DNA of 64,000 bases, from the NCBI GenBank assembly GCA_937895345.1, contig CALAWP010000073.1, positions 186,001-250,000 of the forward strand. Direction: 5' to 3'. Shown here piece by piece: positions 1 to 7,198 of this stretch (the stretch's first letter is position 1; every line of letters begins with the position of its first letter). The notes beneath the pieces are model-generated. The model ran no database searches. It saw nothing but the letters and a program-made list of their open reading frames with translations, and was not told the origin of the DNA. Origin of the DNA: an uncultured Paenibacillus sp. (GTDB lineage Bacteria > Bacillota > Bacilli > Paenibacillales > Paenibacillaceae). A program made the translations under genes and the position numbers.

Positions 1-1
1 G

Positions 2-418
2 ACCGGCAAGCTGATTGCCGATGCGCTTGGCATTCCGCTGCTGCCGCCGGACGCCCGGCTTCGCGAACGTTCCTTCGGCGAGGCCGAAGGAACGACGGAG
101 GAGGAACGATTGCGCCGCTGGGGCCCGGGGTGGAGGGAGCTGGAGCTCGGTGTGGAATCGGACTCGGCCATTCGCCGGCGCGGCCGCGAAGCGGTCGAGC
201 AACTTACGGAGGCGGACCGCCATCGCCGCTTGCTCGTCGTCTCTCACGGAAGCTTTATCGCGCAGCTGCTGCAAGAGCTGTGCAGCGGATTGACGGACAG
301 CAGGCTGGGCAACTTGTCGTATTCCGTCCTGGAAAGACGGGACAGCTCCTGGCATCCGCTGCTTCATAATTGCACCAAACATTTGGACAATGGACCGCCT
401 GCTCAAATTGACAGATGA
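2..418 (+). CDS. histidine phosphatase family protein, 5' truncated by window
   Basis: The reading frame is open from base 2 to a TGA at 416-418, so only the C-terminal 138 residues are present. The translation contains RERSFGEAEG, typical of the region around the substrate-binding loop of the phosphoglycerate-mutase/histidine phosphatase superfamily, and LVVSHGSF, the second conserved histidine motif. The first RHG motif with the phosphorylated histidine lies outside the window. Members dephosphorylate small phosphate esters (phosphoglycerate, alpha-ribazole phosphate, sugar phosphates); the substrate cannot be told from this fragment. A terminator follows at 474-519. Confidence 0.8.
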   Translation, partial: TGKLIADALGIPLLPPDARLRERSFGEAEGTTEEERLRRWGPGWRELELGVESDSAIRRRGREAVEQLTEADRHRRLLVVSHGSFIAQLLQELCSGLTDSRLGNLSYSVLERRDSSWHPLLHNCTKHLDNGPPAQIDR

Positions 419-473
419 CGAACATCGCCATTCAGAGGTTCGTCAGGAACCGTATAGTCACATGCGGCTTCGG

Positions 474-519
474 CCGCCTTTGCGACATTCCGCCGGAATA
501 GCGCGAAGGCGGTTTTTTT
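474..519 (+). terminator. Rho-independent terminator after the histidine phosphatase gene
   Basis: The arms CCGCCTT (474-480) and AAGGCGG (506-512) pair, and seven T residues follow at 513-519. A second small hairpin, GCGGC-TTCG-GCCGC, lies at 464-477 and overlaps the left arm. Repeat copy 1 begins about 4 bases after the T-run. Confidence 0.75.
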
Positions 520-522
520 GCG

Positions 523-620
523 CTTATAAGAACGTAGAAGTATCGCCGTATGCCGAGCATATACGGTGAACGCGAAACGCAAGCAGCGCCTCCATAGGAC
601 GGCGAAGCCGTTTAGCTTGG
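523..620 (+). repeat. dispersed intergenic repeat, copy 1 of 3
   Basis: This stretch aligns over about 97 bases with 45788-45885 and 46790-46886. Shared blocks are TTATAAG near the left end, ACGCGAAACG, GCGCCTCC, GGACGGC and AGCCGTTTA. It is the most diverged copy: its left half has lost most of the TATAAG/CTTATA arms. Like the other two it starts just behind a terminator and ends upstream of the next gene (739). Origin and function are unknown. Confidence 0.7.
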
Positions 621-738
621 CGCGCGCGTTCGCTCGAGAGGCTGAGAGGGTATGAAAATCGGGAAATGTCCAATAATGGTAACAACGTCATCTTAAGAAA
701 CGGCATCCTGACGACGCAAGCGGAGAAAGGAGAGGACC

Positions 739-1947
739 ATGAATTTATCGGAAATGCTCGGATATGCGGATATCGGTCAGCTCAGCCGGATCGCGGTCGC
801 TTACCGGTGCGAATGCAGCGGCAATTCCAAAAACGAGCTGATTCAATCCATTCTGTCCACGATCGGCCGCAGCGATGTGTTCGAGGAGCAGGTTCGCGAA
901 ATGAAGCTTGAAGATTTGCGGTTTCTCAACTCCTTGCTGTTCGATCCGAGAGAGGCGTACAGTCTGGAAGATTTGATTGCAAGAGTGCAGCAAAGCCGCT
1001 TCGGAGCGGAAACGGAGGCGCCGGCGGCCGACGGTCCGAAGCAGGAGGGCAAAACGAAAGGAAGAAGCAGGAGAAAAAAAACGGAGCCGGAGAACGCCCC
1101 GGCGAGCCCGCGCGACATGATCGCGAAATTCAAGCATCAAGGATGGCTGTTCAACGGTTTCAGCGGTCCGGGCAAATATTTGTTCCAGGTACCCGGCGAT
1201 CTGAAGGCCAGATTCCGGGAGGCAATGGCGCGAAAGCTCCGTGAGGGAATTCAATATACGGGCGATCCCGAAGTTTACCGGGAAGAGACGGGGATGCTGC
1301 AAAACGATGTCAAGCAGCTGCTTCATTACGTCTGGCAGAACGAGGTGCAGCTGACCGCCGACGGCTCCATGTACAAACGATATTTGACGCAGGCCATCGA
1401 CCGCCTGGCGGTGCGGGAGATGCTTCCGGGCAGAGGGGAATGGCGCTTCGGCTACGGCAGACACTTCAACCATTATCCCGACCGGTTTTCGTTGCTGTAC
1501 GACTACTGCTGCAGTTCCGGCTATTTGCTCGAAAACAGCGGGACGCTCGCCGTAACGGAGAAAGGACTGGAACGGATGCAGGCTTCTCCCCCGGGAGAGC
1601 TGGAAAACATCTATGCCTATTGGCTTAAGCTGTACAAATTGCCGATCGCAAACTTGCCCGCGTTCGTTCATTGGATCGGAGAGCTGGCGCCGGACTGGGT
1701 GACGGCGGAATCGGTGAAGCAGGCGCTGGTTCCGTTCGTCAAGCCGTATTATTACGACAGCGCGACGTCTATTCTCGATGTGCGGATTATGAAGATGATG
1801 CTTCATCTTGGATTGCTGCGGATCGGCGAGCACAGCGCGCATGGCGCCGTCATCCGCATGACCAAAGCGGGAGAGACGCTGCTGTCCGGAAGGCCCGCAA
1901 GGGAGAAGGGGGCATCCTCCGTTGACACAAGGCTGCCCGCTTGGTAA
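739..1947 (+). CDS. conserved hypothetical protein, 402 aa
   Basis: I do not recognise the family with certainty. The start is ATG 739 with the ribosome-binding site AAAGGAGAGG at about 725-734. Residues 1-85 are charged and helical and resemble a SAP/Rho-N-like helix-turn-helix start. Residues 90-120 form a basic low-complexity linker (GKTKGRSRRKKTEP). The remaining 280 residues are rich in aromatic and basic positions (FNHYPDRFSLLYDYCCSSGYLL) and end in a basic tail. No signal peptide or membrane segment is visible, so it is probably cytoplasmic. The linker and fold suggest nucleic-acid contact, but this is inference only. The promoter of the next gene overlaps its 3' end. Confidence 0.75.
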   Translation: MNLSEMLGYADIGQLSRIAVAYRCECSGNSKNELIQSILSTIGRSDVFEEQVREMKLEDLRFLNSLLFDPREAYSLEDLIARVQQSRFGAETEAPAADGPKQEGKTKGRSRRKKTEPENAPASPRDMIAKFKHQGWLFNGFSGPGKYLFQVPGDLKARFREAMARKLREGIQYTGDPEVYREETGMLQNDVKQLLHYVWQNEVQLTADGSMYKRYLTQAIDRLAVREMLPGRGEWRFGYGRHFNHYPDRFSLLYDYCCSSGYLLENSGTLAVTEKGLERMQASPPGELENIYAYWLKLYKLPIANLPAFVHWIGELAPDWVTAESVKQALVPFVKPYYYDSATSILDVRIMKMMLHLGLLRIGEHSAHGAVIRMTKAGETLLSGRPAREKGASSVDTRLPAW

Positions 1948-1950
1948 AAT
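1922..1950 (+). promoter_or_regulatory. sigma-A promoter for the gamma-carbonic anhydrase-like gene
   Basis: TTGACA (1922-1927), a 17-base spacer and TAAAAT (1945-1950). The promoter overlaps the last codons and stop of the upstream gene, so transcription of 1979-2485 can start independently of it. Confidence 0.8.
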
Positions 1951-1978
1951 CTCCCCTACCGAAGGGAGATGATGAACG

Positions 1979-2485
1979 ATGTTGCTGCCTTACAAAGGCA
2001 TGATGCCGGCGGTTCACGAGGATTGTTTTATTGCGGAAGGCGCGAAGCTGATCGGAGAAGTTTCGTTGGGCGCGAAGAGCACGGTATGGTTCAATGCGGT
2101 GCTCCGGGGCGATCTCGCCCCGATCGTCATCGGGCACAGCTGCAACATTCAGGACGGCGTCGTCGGACACGTCAATACGGATCAGCCGCTTGTCGTCGGA
2201 GACGAAGTGTCGGTCGGGCACAGCGCGATCATTCACGGCTGCACGCTGGGCAGAGGCACATTAATCGGAATGGGGGCCATCGTACTTAACGGGGCCGAGG
2301 TTGGTGAATATGCTTTAGTAGGAGCCGGATCGATTGTGACGGAGAATAAAAAAATACCATCCTATACGCTTTCTCTCGGCACGCCAGCCAAAGTCGTAAG
2401 AGAGTTGACAGAAGAAGATTTGCAGCGGATGAAACGGACGATGGAAAGCTACGTGGCGAAAGGAATCGAATATAGGATCTCTTAA
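1979..2485 (+). CDS. gamma-carbonic anhydrase family hexapeptide-repeat protein (YtoA-like)
   Basis: A 168-residue protein built from left-handed beta-helix hexapeptide repeats (IGEVSLGAKSTVWFNAVLRGDLAPIVIG), the family signature. Conserved histidines that bind metal in trimeric gamma-class carbonic anhydrases are present in GHSCN, GH.N and GHSAIIHGC. The C-terminus has the family helix (GTPAKVVRELTEEDLQRM). Relatives include YtoA, YrdA, PaaY and CaiE; many are annotated as acetyltransferases or carbonic anhydrases without proof. The start at ATG 1979 has GGGAG about 11 bases upstream, and an excellent sigma-A promoter lies at 1922-1950. Confidence 0.9.
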   Translation: MLLPYKGMMPAVHEDCFIAEGAKLIGEVSLGAKSTVWFNAVLRGDLAPIVIGHSCNIQDGVVGHVNTDQPLVVGDEVSVGHSAIIHGCTLGRGTLIGMGAIVLNGAEVGEYALVGAGSIVTENKKIPSYTLSLGTPAKVVRELTEEDLQRMKRTMESYVAKGIEYRIS

Positions 2486-2507
2486 CACCGGTGTGGAGGT
2501 GTATCCT

Positions 2508-2690
2508 ATGGATAAAATGAAAGTAACCTATGAAGCGATGCTCGGACTGATCGCCGAGCTCGTGCTGGATGAAGCGGTGATGAAATTTCAGACGAACAAG
2601 CTTCAATCGGCTATCGACAGCGCATTGGAAGCGGGAGACCAGGATACGTTCTACCGCCTAGTCAAGCAGCTGAACGAGCTGAAACAATAA
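2508..2690 (+). CDS. stand-alone IDEAL-domain protein in the ypiB position, 60 aa
   Basis: The residues LVLDEAVMKF...AIDSALEAGDQDTFYRLV match the IDEAL domain, the short helical module at the C-terminus of B. subtilis YpiB and related proteins. The start is ATG 2508: GGAGGT at 2495-2500 has a 7-base spacing, whereas an in-frame GTG at 2493 overlaps that site. B. subtilis YpiB has an extra N-terminal UPF0302 domain and is about three times longer; here only the IDEAL part remains, immediately upstream of ypiF and qcrABC as in Bacillus. The molecular role is unknown. A long terminator (2699-2763) closes the transcript. Confidence 0.85.
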   Translation: MDKMKVTYEAMLGLIAELVLDEAVMKFQTNKLQSAIDSALEAGDQDTFYRLVKQLNELKQ

Positions 2691-2698
2691 GCGAAAGC

Positions 2699-2763
2699 AA
2701 AGCTTCCGCAGCGGAATCGGGCATCATCTGCCCTGCGATTCTGGCGTTCGGAGGCTTTCTTTT
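2699..2763 (+). terminator. long terminator hairpin after the IDEAL-domain gene
   Basis: The outer arms AAAGC-TTCCG and CGGAGGCTTT (2749-2758), an inner GAATCG/CGATTC pair and a GGGC/GCCC tip make an extended stem, followed by CTTTT. Confidence 0.7.
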
Positions 2764-2801
2764 GTAAGATAGAAGGTAGCACATGGAATGGGGAGGAACT
2801 T

Positions 2802-3245
2802 ATGAAATTCAGCGACATTTCGCAAGAGGACTGGGCGGGCCTGAGTCCGTACCTGGACACCTGCTTGCTGCCCGTTACCGGCATGACCGGGTCGGAAGCG
2901 CCGCATGAAGCGACCGTTTGCCTGGAAAAGCTGCGGGACGCGATGGACATGATCGAAATTCCGTTCAAGGGGAGGGTCGTCACTTACCCCGCCTGTCATT
3001 ATATAATGGAGGGAACGGATGCGGGAAGCTTTCTTGCCGCATGGTGCGGCAGGATGAGGCGCGCCGGGTTCAAGCATATCGTCATGGTCACGGCCAGCGC
3101 GAACCCGGATTTGACATGCCCGGAGGCCGACTTGTTCGTTCGGCCCGGCGCGGACGGCCAATTGCCCGAATCGCGGGAGGTGTCCCGGCTGATTCAGGAA
3201 ATGTGGAGCGGACAAGCCGTTTCGCGCGCATCCGGCCCGGAATAA
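2802..3245 (+). CDS. ypiF: YpiF family protein (DUF2487)
   Basis: A 147-residue protein recognised by its position directly before qcrABC and by the family pattern (MKFSDISQEDW at the start; LPVTGMTG; VVTYPACHYI; MRRAGFKHIVMVTA). The function is not established in any organism I know; linkage to the cytochrome bc complex is conserved across Bacillales. It has no signal peptide and is probably cytoplasmic. ATG 2802 is preceded by GGGGAGGAAC. The terminator of the upstream gene lies just before it, so a weak unrecognised promoter is expected between 2763 and 2795. Confidence 0.85.
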   Translation: MKFSDISQEDWAGLSPYLDTCLLPVTGMTGSEAPHEATVCLEKLRDAMDMIEIPFKGRVVTYPACHYIMEGTDAGSFLAAWCGRMRRAGFKHIVMVTASANPDLTCPEADLFVRPGADGQLPESREVSRLIQEMWSGQAVSRASGPE

Positions 3246-3354
3246 GATGCCGGTGAATGGGGCAAAACATATTCCAGGACAGGTCAATTGTGACAAAATG
3301 ATAACAAATTAATGAACGGCTTTTGCATATGGACGCAAATATCCGGCCATATTC

Positions 3355-3383
3355 TTGACGCTCCCAAACACCTAGGCTATTAT
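3355..3383 (+). promoter_or_regulatory. sigma-A promoter of qcrABC
   Basis: TTGACG (3355-3360), a 17-base spacer and TATTAT (3378-3383), about 80 bases ahead of the qcrA start. It leaves a leader of some 70 bases. An imperfect TTGT/ACAA dyad lies about 50 bases upstream (3288-3307). Confidence 0.7.
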
Positions 3384-3462
3384 AGGTAATGTCCTAGTTC
3401 GTCATGCGTTTTGCCGTGCGCAATACGCGAGATATGGTTGGCAAAGGGGGTTGGAACAGATA

Positions 3463-3993
3463 ATGAGTAACCATGAACAACATGAGACGGCGCATCGTCC
3501 GGTTCAGCGCAAAGAAATGTCCCGGCGTCAATTTTTGTCATATACGCTTGGCGGCACGACTGCCTTTATGATGGGCGGCGCGGTATTGCCGATGGTTCGT
3601 TTTGCGGTCGACCCTCTTCTGAAGAAAAAGACGGGAAGCGATTACGTGAAAGTCGTGGAAGAGAGCAAGATCACAACCGAGCCGCTTGAGGTCAAGTTCA
3701 AGATTCATCAGATCGACGGCTGGTACGAAAGCGATCCCGAGCTGGTTGCCTGGATTTCCAAGGACGATAACGGAGAAATTTTTGCGCTTTCTCCCGTCTG
3801 CAAACATTTGGGCTGCACCATCTTCTGGAACAAAAAGGGCCAGAATGAATACGATTGCCCATGCCACGACGCCCGTTACTCCAAGGACGGCAAGAACTTG
3901 GCCATTGCAAGGCTGCCATTGGACGAGTACGATGTCCAAGTCGAAGGCGGTTGGGTATATTTGGGCTCTTTGAAAGCAAATACGAGAGTATAG
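3463..3993 (+). CDS. qcrA: menaquinol-cytochrome c reductase iron-sulfur (Rieske) subunit
   Basis: A 176-residue Rieske protein. The Fe-S ligands are visible as C113-x-H115 (CKHLGC) and C132/H135 (CPCH), with C118 and C134 forming the usual disulfide. The N-terminus carries a Tat-like SRRQFL (residues 20-25) followed by one hydrophobic segment, so the cluster domain faces outside. It passes electrons from menaquinol to cytochrome c. The ATG at 3463 fits the AAAGGGGG site at 3443-3450 (12-base spacing); an in-frame TTG at 3451 would abut it. It is the first gene of qcrABC, 15 bases before qcrB. Confidence 0.95.
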   Translation: MSNHEQHETAHRPVQRKEMSRRQFLSYTLGGTTAFMMGGAVLPMVRFAVDPLLKKKTGSDYVKVVEESKITTEPLEVKFKIHQIDGWYESDPELVAWISKDDNGEIFALSPVCKHLGCTIFWNKKGQNEYDCPCHDARYSKDGKNLAIARLPLDEYDVQVEGGWVYLGSLKANTRV

Positions 3994-4008
3994 GAGGGCG
4001 TATTTCAG

Positions 4009-4680
4009 ATGTTTAAAACGGTATACAACTGGATCGACGAACGTCTTGACATTACGCCGCTTTGGAGAGATGTCGCAGACCATGAAGTTCCGGAGCACGT
4101 CAACCCTGCGCATCACTTTTCCGCTTTCGTGTATTGTTTCGGCGGTCTGACGTTTTTCATTACGGTCATTCAAATTTTGTCGGGGATGTTCCTGACGATG
4201 TATTACGTGCCGGATGTCATTAACGCTTACGCGAGTGTCGACTATTTGCAGCACCAGGTCGCATTCGGCCAAATCGTGCGCGGCATGCACCATTTCGGGG
4301 CGAGCCTCGTTATCGTGATGATGTTCCTACATACTCTGCGCGTATTCTTCACCGGCTCCTACAAGGCTCCGCGTGAGATGAACTGGGTAGTCGGGATGTT
4401 GATTTTCTTCATTATGCTCGGCCTTGGCTTCACGGGTTACCTGCTGCCTTGGGACAACAAAGCCTACTATGCGACAAAGGTCGGGGTTGAAATTGCGGCT
4501 TCCGTTCCTTACATCGGTCCGTATATTGCCGACTTCCTGTACGGCGGCGATATTGTAGGCGCGCAGACGCTGACTCGCTTCTTTGCGATCCACGTCTTCT
4601 TCCTGCCGGGCGCGCTAATTGCGATGCTGGCGGCACACTTCCTGATGATTCGGAAGCAGGGCATATCGGGACCACTATAA
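4009..4680 (+). CDS. qcrB: menaquinol-cytochrome c reductase cytochrome b subunit
   Basis: A cytochrome b6-type protein of 223 residues with four membrane helices. The haem-ligating histidine pairs lie in the second and fourth helices (MHHFGASLVIVMMFLH and FAIHVFFLPGALIAMLAAH). Cys43 (FVYCFGG) corresponds to the residue that binds the extra covalent haem c in b6-type complexes. GYLLPWDNKAYYATKVG is the conserved quinol-site loop. It forms the quinol-oxidising core with QcrA and QcrC. The length equals that of Bacillus QcrB. Confidence 0.96.
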   Translation: MFKTVYNWIDERLDITPLWRDVADHEVPEHVNPAHHFSAFVYCFGGLTFFITVIQILSGMFLTMYYVPDVINAYASVDYLQHQVAFGQIVRGMHHFGASLVIVMMFLHTLRVFFTGSYKAPREMNWVVGMLIFFIMLGLGFTGYLLPWDNKAYYATKVGVEIAASVPYIGPYIADFLYGGDIVGAQTLTRFFAIHVFFLPGALIAMLAAHFLMIRKQGISGPL

Positions 4681-4698
4681 GCGAAGGGAGGCTTACTT

Positions 4699-5556
4699 AT
4701 GGCGCATGGTCATAAATCGAACGAGAAGGTCGTGTACGTCGGAGATTCGCGCGTCAAGAAAGGCAAAGGCGTCGCCATTCCTCCGGACTATACGGCATAT
4801 CCGGGCAAATCGGAAGCCTTCATCCCGAACTTCTTGCTGAAGGAATGGATGGTGGGCTGCGTCGTGCTCGTCGGCTTCCTGACATGGGTTATTGCGGAGC
4901 CGCCTCCGCTCGGTTATCCGGCGGATCCGACCAACGCTTCCTTTGTTCCGATGCCGGACTGGTACTTCTTGTTCCTGTATCAATTTCTGAAATATCCATA
5001 CGTGTCGCAGGATTACGTTCTGCTCGGCACGATCGGCATACCGGCCATCATGTTCGGGGCGCTGCTGCTGGCTCCTTTCCTGGATACAGGCAAGGAACGC
5101 CGTTTCTACCGCCGTCCGATCGCGTCGTCGCTGATGATGCTTTCCTTGGCGGCCGTCGTCTACTTGACTTACGTATCTTGGGATCATTACATCCATACGC
5201 TGGAGCAAAACGGCCAAACGCCCGAGCATCACTTGCGCGAGGAGCGGGCCAGAGAAGCGCACGAGAAGGGCTTGCCCCGTCCGAATCCGCTTAAAAAAGC
5301 GGCCGCGGTTATCGAAGCGGACGATCCGGCGATGGAAATTGCGCAAGCCAACTGCGTTGCTTGCCACGCGACCGACTTGAGCGGCGGAGCGGGACCGGCT
5401 CTGATTGGCGTCGGTAACCGCTTGTCCAAGGAAGAAATCGCCGAAGTCATCCTGAAAGGCCGGAACAACGGAGCGATGCCTGCTTATGAGGGCGTTCTGT
5501 CGGCCGAAGAGATCGACAGCCTGGCGACTTGGCTGGCGAAGCAAACCCAGCAATAA
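4699..5556 (+). CDS. qcrC: menaquinol-cytochrome c reductase cytochrome b/c subunit
   Basis: A fusion of subunit IV with a cytochrome c domain, 285 residues. The N-terminal two-thirds carries membrane helices and the PEWY-equivalent PDWYFLFLYQ near residue 92. The C-terminal domain has a CVACH haem-c site (residues 219-223) and a likely axial methionine at about 260 (GAMPAY). The fusion is typical of Gram-positive bc complexes. It lies 18 bases after qcrB and is followed by a terminator at 5580-5611, which closes the operon. Confidence 0.96.
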   Translation: MAHGHKSNEKVVYVGDSRVKKGKGVAIPPDYTAYPGKSEAFIPNFLLKEWMVGCVVLVGFLTWVIAEPPPLGYPADPTNASFVPMPDWYFLFLYQFLKYPYVSQDYVLLGTIGIPAIMFGALLLAPFLDTGKERRFYRRPIASSLMMLSLAAVVYLTYVSWDHYIHTLEQNGQTPEHHLREERAREAHEKGLPRPNPLKKAAAVIEADDPAMEIAQANCVACHATDLSGGAGPALIGVGNRLSKEEIAEVILKGRNNGAMPAYEGVLSAEEIDSLATWLAKQTQQ

Positions 5557-5579
5557 CGGTTTATACCGTCAAACGCTAG

Positions 5580-5611
5580 AACCTGATCGTGCAAACGGTC
5601 AGGTTTTTTTT
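5580..5611 (+). terminator. terminator of qcrABC
   Basis: AACCTGA...TCAGGTT with an inner TCGT/ACGG, followed by a run of eight T. A small ACGG/CCGT hairpin lies just upstream at about 5556-5569. Confidence 0.85.
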
Positions 5612-5641
5612 GAATCCTGTTTCCCGAAAGGACGCCCGCCC

Positions 5642-6274
5642 ATGAATCTGCAATTATTTTGGAGCAGAAGCTTTTTGCTTAGCAGGCCGTTTCTGTGGCT
5701 GCTGTTCCTGGTCAACCTGGCCGGTACGATCTACGGCTATATCTGGTATGAAAATCAGCTTTTATGGACGGCGGAAAATATGCCGGCGTGGATGCTCCCG
5801 TTCGTGCCGGATTCTCCGACTTCCAGCTTGTTTTTTACGTTGTCGCTGCTTTATTTGCTTTTTCCGCCAAGCAAGGATGGCGGCATAGCGGGAGCGGGCA
5901 GAGCCGTCATTGAAGCGCTTGCGGTTGCCTGTTCCGTCAAATACGGCATCTGGGCGGTGGCCATGATCGTTGCGGGCGCCATGCAAGGCGACGTTTTGCA
6001 CTGGACCCACTATATGCTGATCGTTTCCCATCTGGGCATGGCCCTCGAAGCGCTTCTTTATTTCCGCTTTATGCGCGCCGGCAAGATCGCCTTGGCCGTT
6101 GCCGGCGTTTGGCTGCTGCTAAACGATACGATCGATTACACCTTCGGCATCTATCCGTGGCTTCCGGAGCAACTGGAAGACGATTTGGCCGAAGTTCGTC
6201 TCTTTACGTACGCGCTGTCGATCGCCAGTCTGGCTGCGTCTTATGCGGTGCTTGCCGGACGAAAACGAGAATAA
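5642..6274 (+). CDS. ypjA: DUF1405 integral membrane protein (YpjA)
   Basis: A 210-residue protein with about six hydrophobic segments and the family N-terminus (FLWLLFLVNLAGTIYGYIWYENQL). Its place directly after qcrC matches B. subtilis ypjA. No biochemical function is known. The start at ATG 5642 follows CGAAAGGACG; an upstream in-frame extension runs into the qcr terminator and is not real. A hairpin in the 3' gap (6280-6315) covers the start region of ypjB. Confidence 0.88.
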   Translation: MNLQLFWSRSFLLSRPFLWLLFLVNLAGTIYGYIWYENQLLWTAENMPAWMLPFVPDSPTSSLFFTLSLLYLLFPPSKDGGIAGAGRAVIEALAVACSVKYGIWAVAMIVAGAMQGDVLHWTHYMLIVSHLGMALEALLYFRFMRAGKIALAVAGVWLLLNDTIDYTFGIYPWLPEQLEDDLAEVRLFTYALSIASLAASYAVLAGRKRE

Positions 6275-6279
6275 CGGCG

Positions 6280-6315
6280 GACAACCCCTCATACATTGGT
6301 TATGGGGGGGTTGTC
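6280..6315 (+). promoter_or_regulatory. hairpin that would sequester the ypjB ribosome-binding site
   Basis: GACAACCCC (6280-6288) and CATA (6290-6293) pair with TATG (6301-6304) and GGGGTTGTC (to 6315), immediately before ATG 6316. The G-run that must act as Shine-Dalgarno lies in the 3' arm. No T-run follows, so this is not a terminator. The ypjA stop (6272-6274) is six bases before the stem. Confidence 0.55.
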
Positions 6316-7188
6316 ATGAAAGCGCGATTTGTCATACCGTTAATCGTTTGTCTGCTTCTGACGGCGGCATCGGCCGCCGCGGCATGGAACGGACCGTTCG
6401 CCGCCCGGGCGGCCGCGTTGTTTGCCGACCGGCCGAACGAGGCGCTGCTTCGCGTCGAAGCGGCAAGCGAAAAATTATATGCTGCCGCTTATTCCGGCAA
6501 CCGGCAGGAAGCTTACCGGCATGCGCAAAGACTGCGGCAATTGTTAAACGATGAGCAATTGTACGTATACGGAACGGCCGACGGCTGGTCCGCAATGGCC
6601 GGCGATGCCGCCGCGATGGAAAGGGCGCTTGCCGCGGGAGCTCCCGTTACGGCATGGATCGAGGAGGCTTCCCGCATCCGTCTTGCGGCGGATGCGATGG
6701 TAAGGCCCGAAAGCGCGCTGTGGCTCCAGTATGAAAAGCTGCTGGCCGAGGATGTGATGCGGCTCAAGCAAGATTTCAAGCGTCATTCCGGTTCGGCCGC
6801 CGATGCGGCCTCCGCCAGGCTGAACGTGCTGCGGGATCACGCCCGCCGGGTCGAACCGGCGGCGATCGCTGCCGGAAGCGGCCTTCGGATGCGAGAGCTG
6901 ACGGAACGCATTTCCTACAGCGGCAGGCTGCTGAAGTCCGTCCACGGACAGCCGAGCGGCGGCGACGTACGAAGCATCGAGCAATCGTTCGGAGCGCTCG
7001 AGCTCGCGATTCGCGGCATATTCGAATCGCGCGGAGCGGACGGCAGCCAATCGGCCGTCGCCGTTCCTTCCGTATCTCACCCGATTCGATGGGCGCTGTT
7101 TATGGGCGCGTTTATATCCGCCGTGCTCAGTTATGCGGGCTGGCGCAAATACAAAAACAATCCTTACGGAGTCAAGCCGCTGGCTTGA
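6316..7188 (+). CDS. ypjB: sporulation protein YpjB family
   Basis: A 290-residue secreted or membrane-tethered protein: signal peptide at residues 1-22 (VIPLIVCLLLTAASAAAA), a long helical body, and a C-terminal membrane segment at about 265-282 (WALFMGAFISAVLSYAGW) followed by a KYKNNPYG tail, as in YpjB. In Bacillus it is associated with sporulation; the mechanism is unknown. Gene order ypjA-ypjB-ypjC is conserved. The start ATG 6316 sits directly behind a stable hairpin. The stop codon lies within the stem of the bidirectional terminator at 7168-7198. Confidence 0.85.
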   Translation: MKARFVIPLIVCLLLTAASAAAAWNGPFAARAAALFADRPNEALLRVEAASEKLYAAAYSGNRQEAYRHAQRLRQLLNDEQLYVYGTADGWSAMAGDAAAMERALAAGAPVTAWIEEASRIRLAADAMVRPESALWLQYEKLLAEDVMRLKQDFKRHSGSAADAASARLNVLRDHARRVEPAAIAAGSGLRMRELTERISYSGRLLKSVHGQPSGGDVRSIEQSFGALELAIRGIFESRGADGSQSAVAVPSVSHPIRWALFMGAFISAVLSYAGWRKYKNNPYGVKPLA

Positions 7189-7198
7189 CTCCTCTTTT
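7168..7198 (+). terminator. bidirectional terminator between ypjB and ypjC
   Basis: A perfect 11-bp stem (GGAGTCAAGCC, loop GCT, complement ending at 7192) followed by TCTTTTT. The ypjB stop is inside the 3' arm. The convergent gene ypjC ends at 7198, so the stem can serve both strands. Confidence 0.85.

Noticed and set aside
640..665. GAGAGGCTGAGAGGG looked like the CUGAGA box of a TPP riboswitch.
   Set aside because: The other conserved TPP segments (ACCUG.U..GGAUAAUGCC.GCG) are missing downstream, and the next gene is not a thiamine gene.
745..1842. Long minus-strand open frame opposite the 402-aa gene (and similar long antisense frames opposite dinG, FtsH-like, leuC, dynA and the second ABC gene).
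   Set aside because: These are high-GC shadow frames: Arg/Gln/His-rich translations, no ribosome-binding site and no family resemblance, whereas the sense frames have clear starts and motifs.
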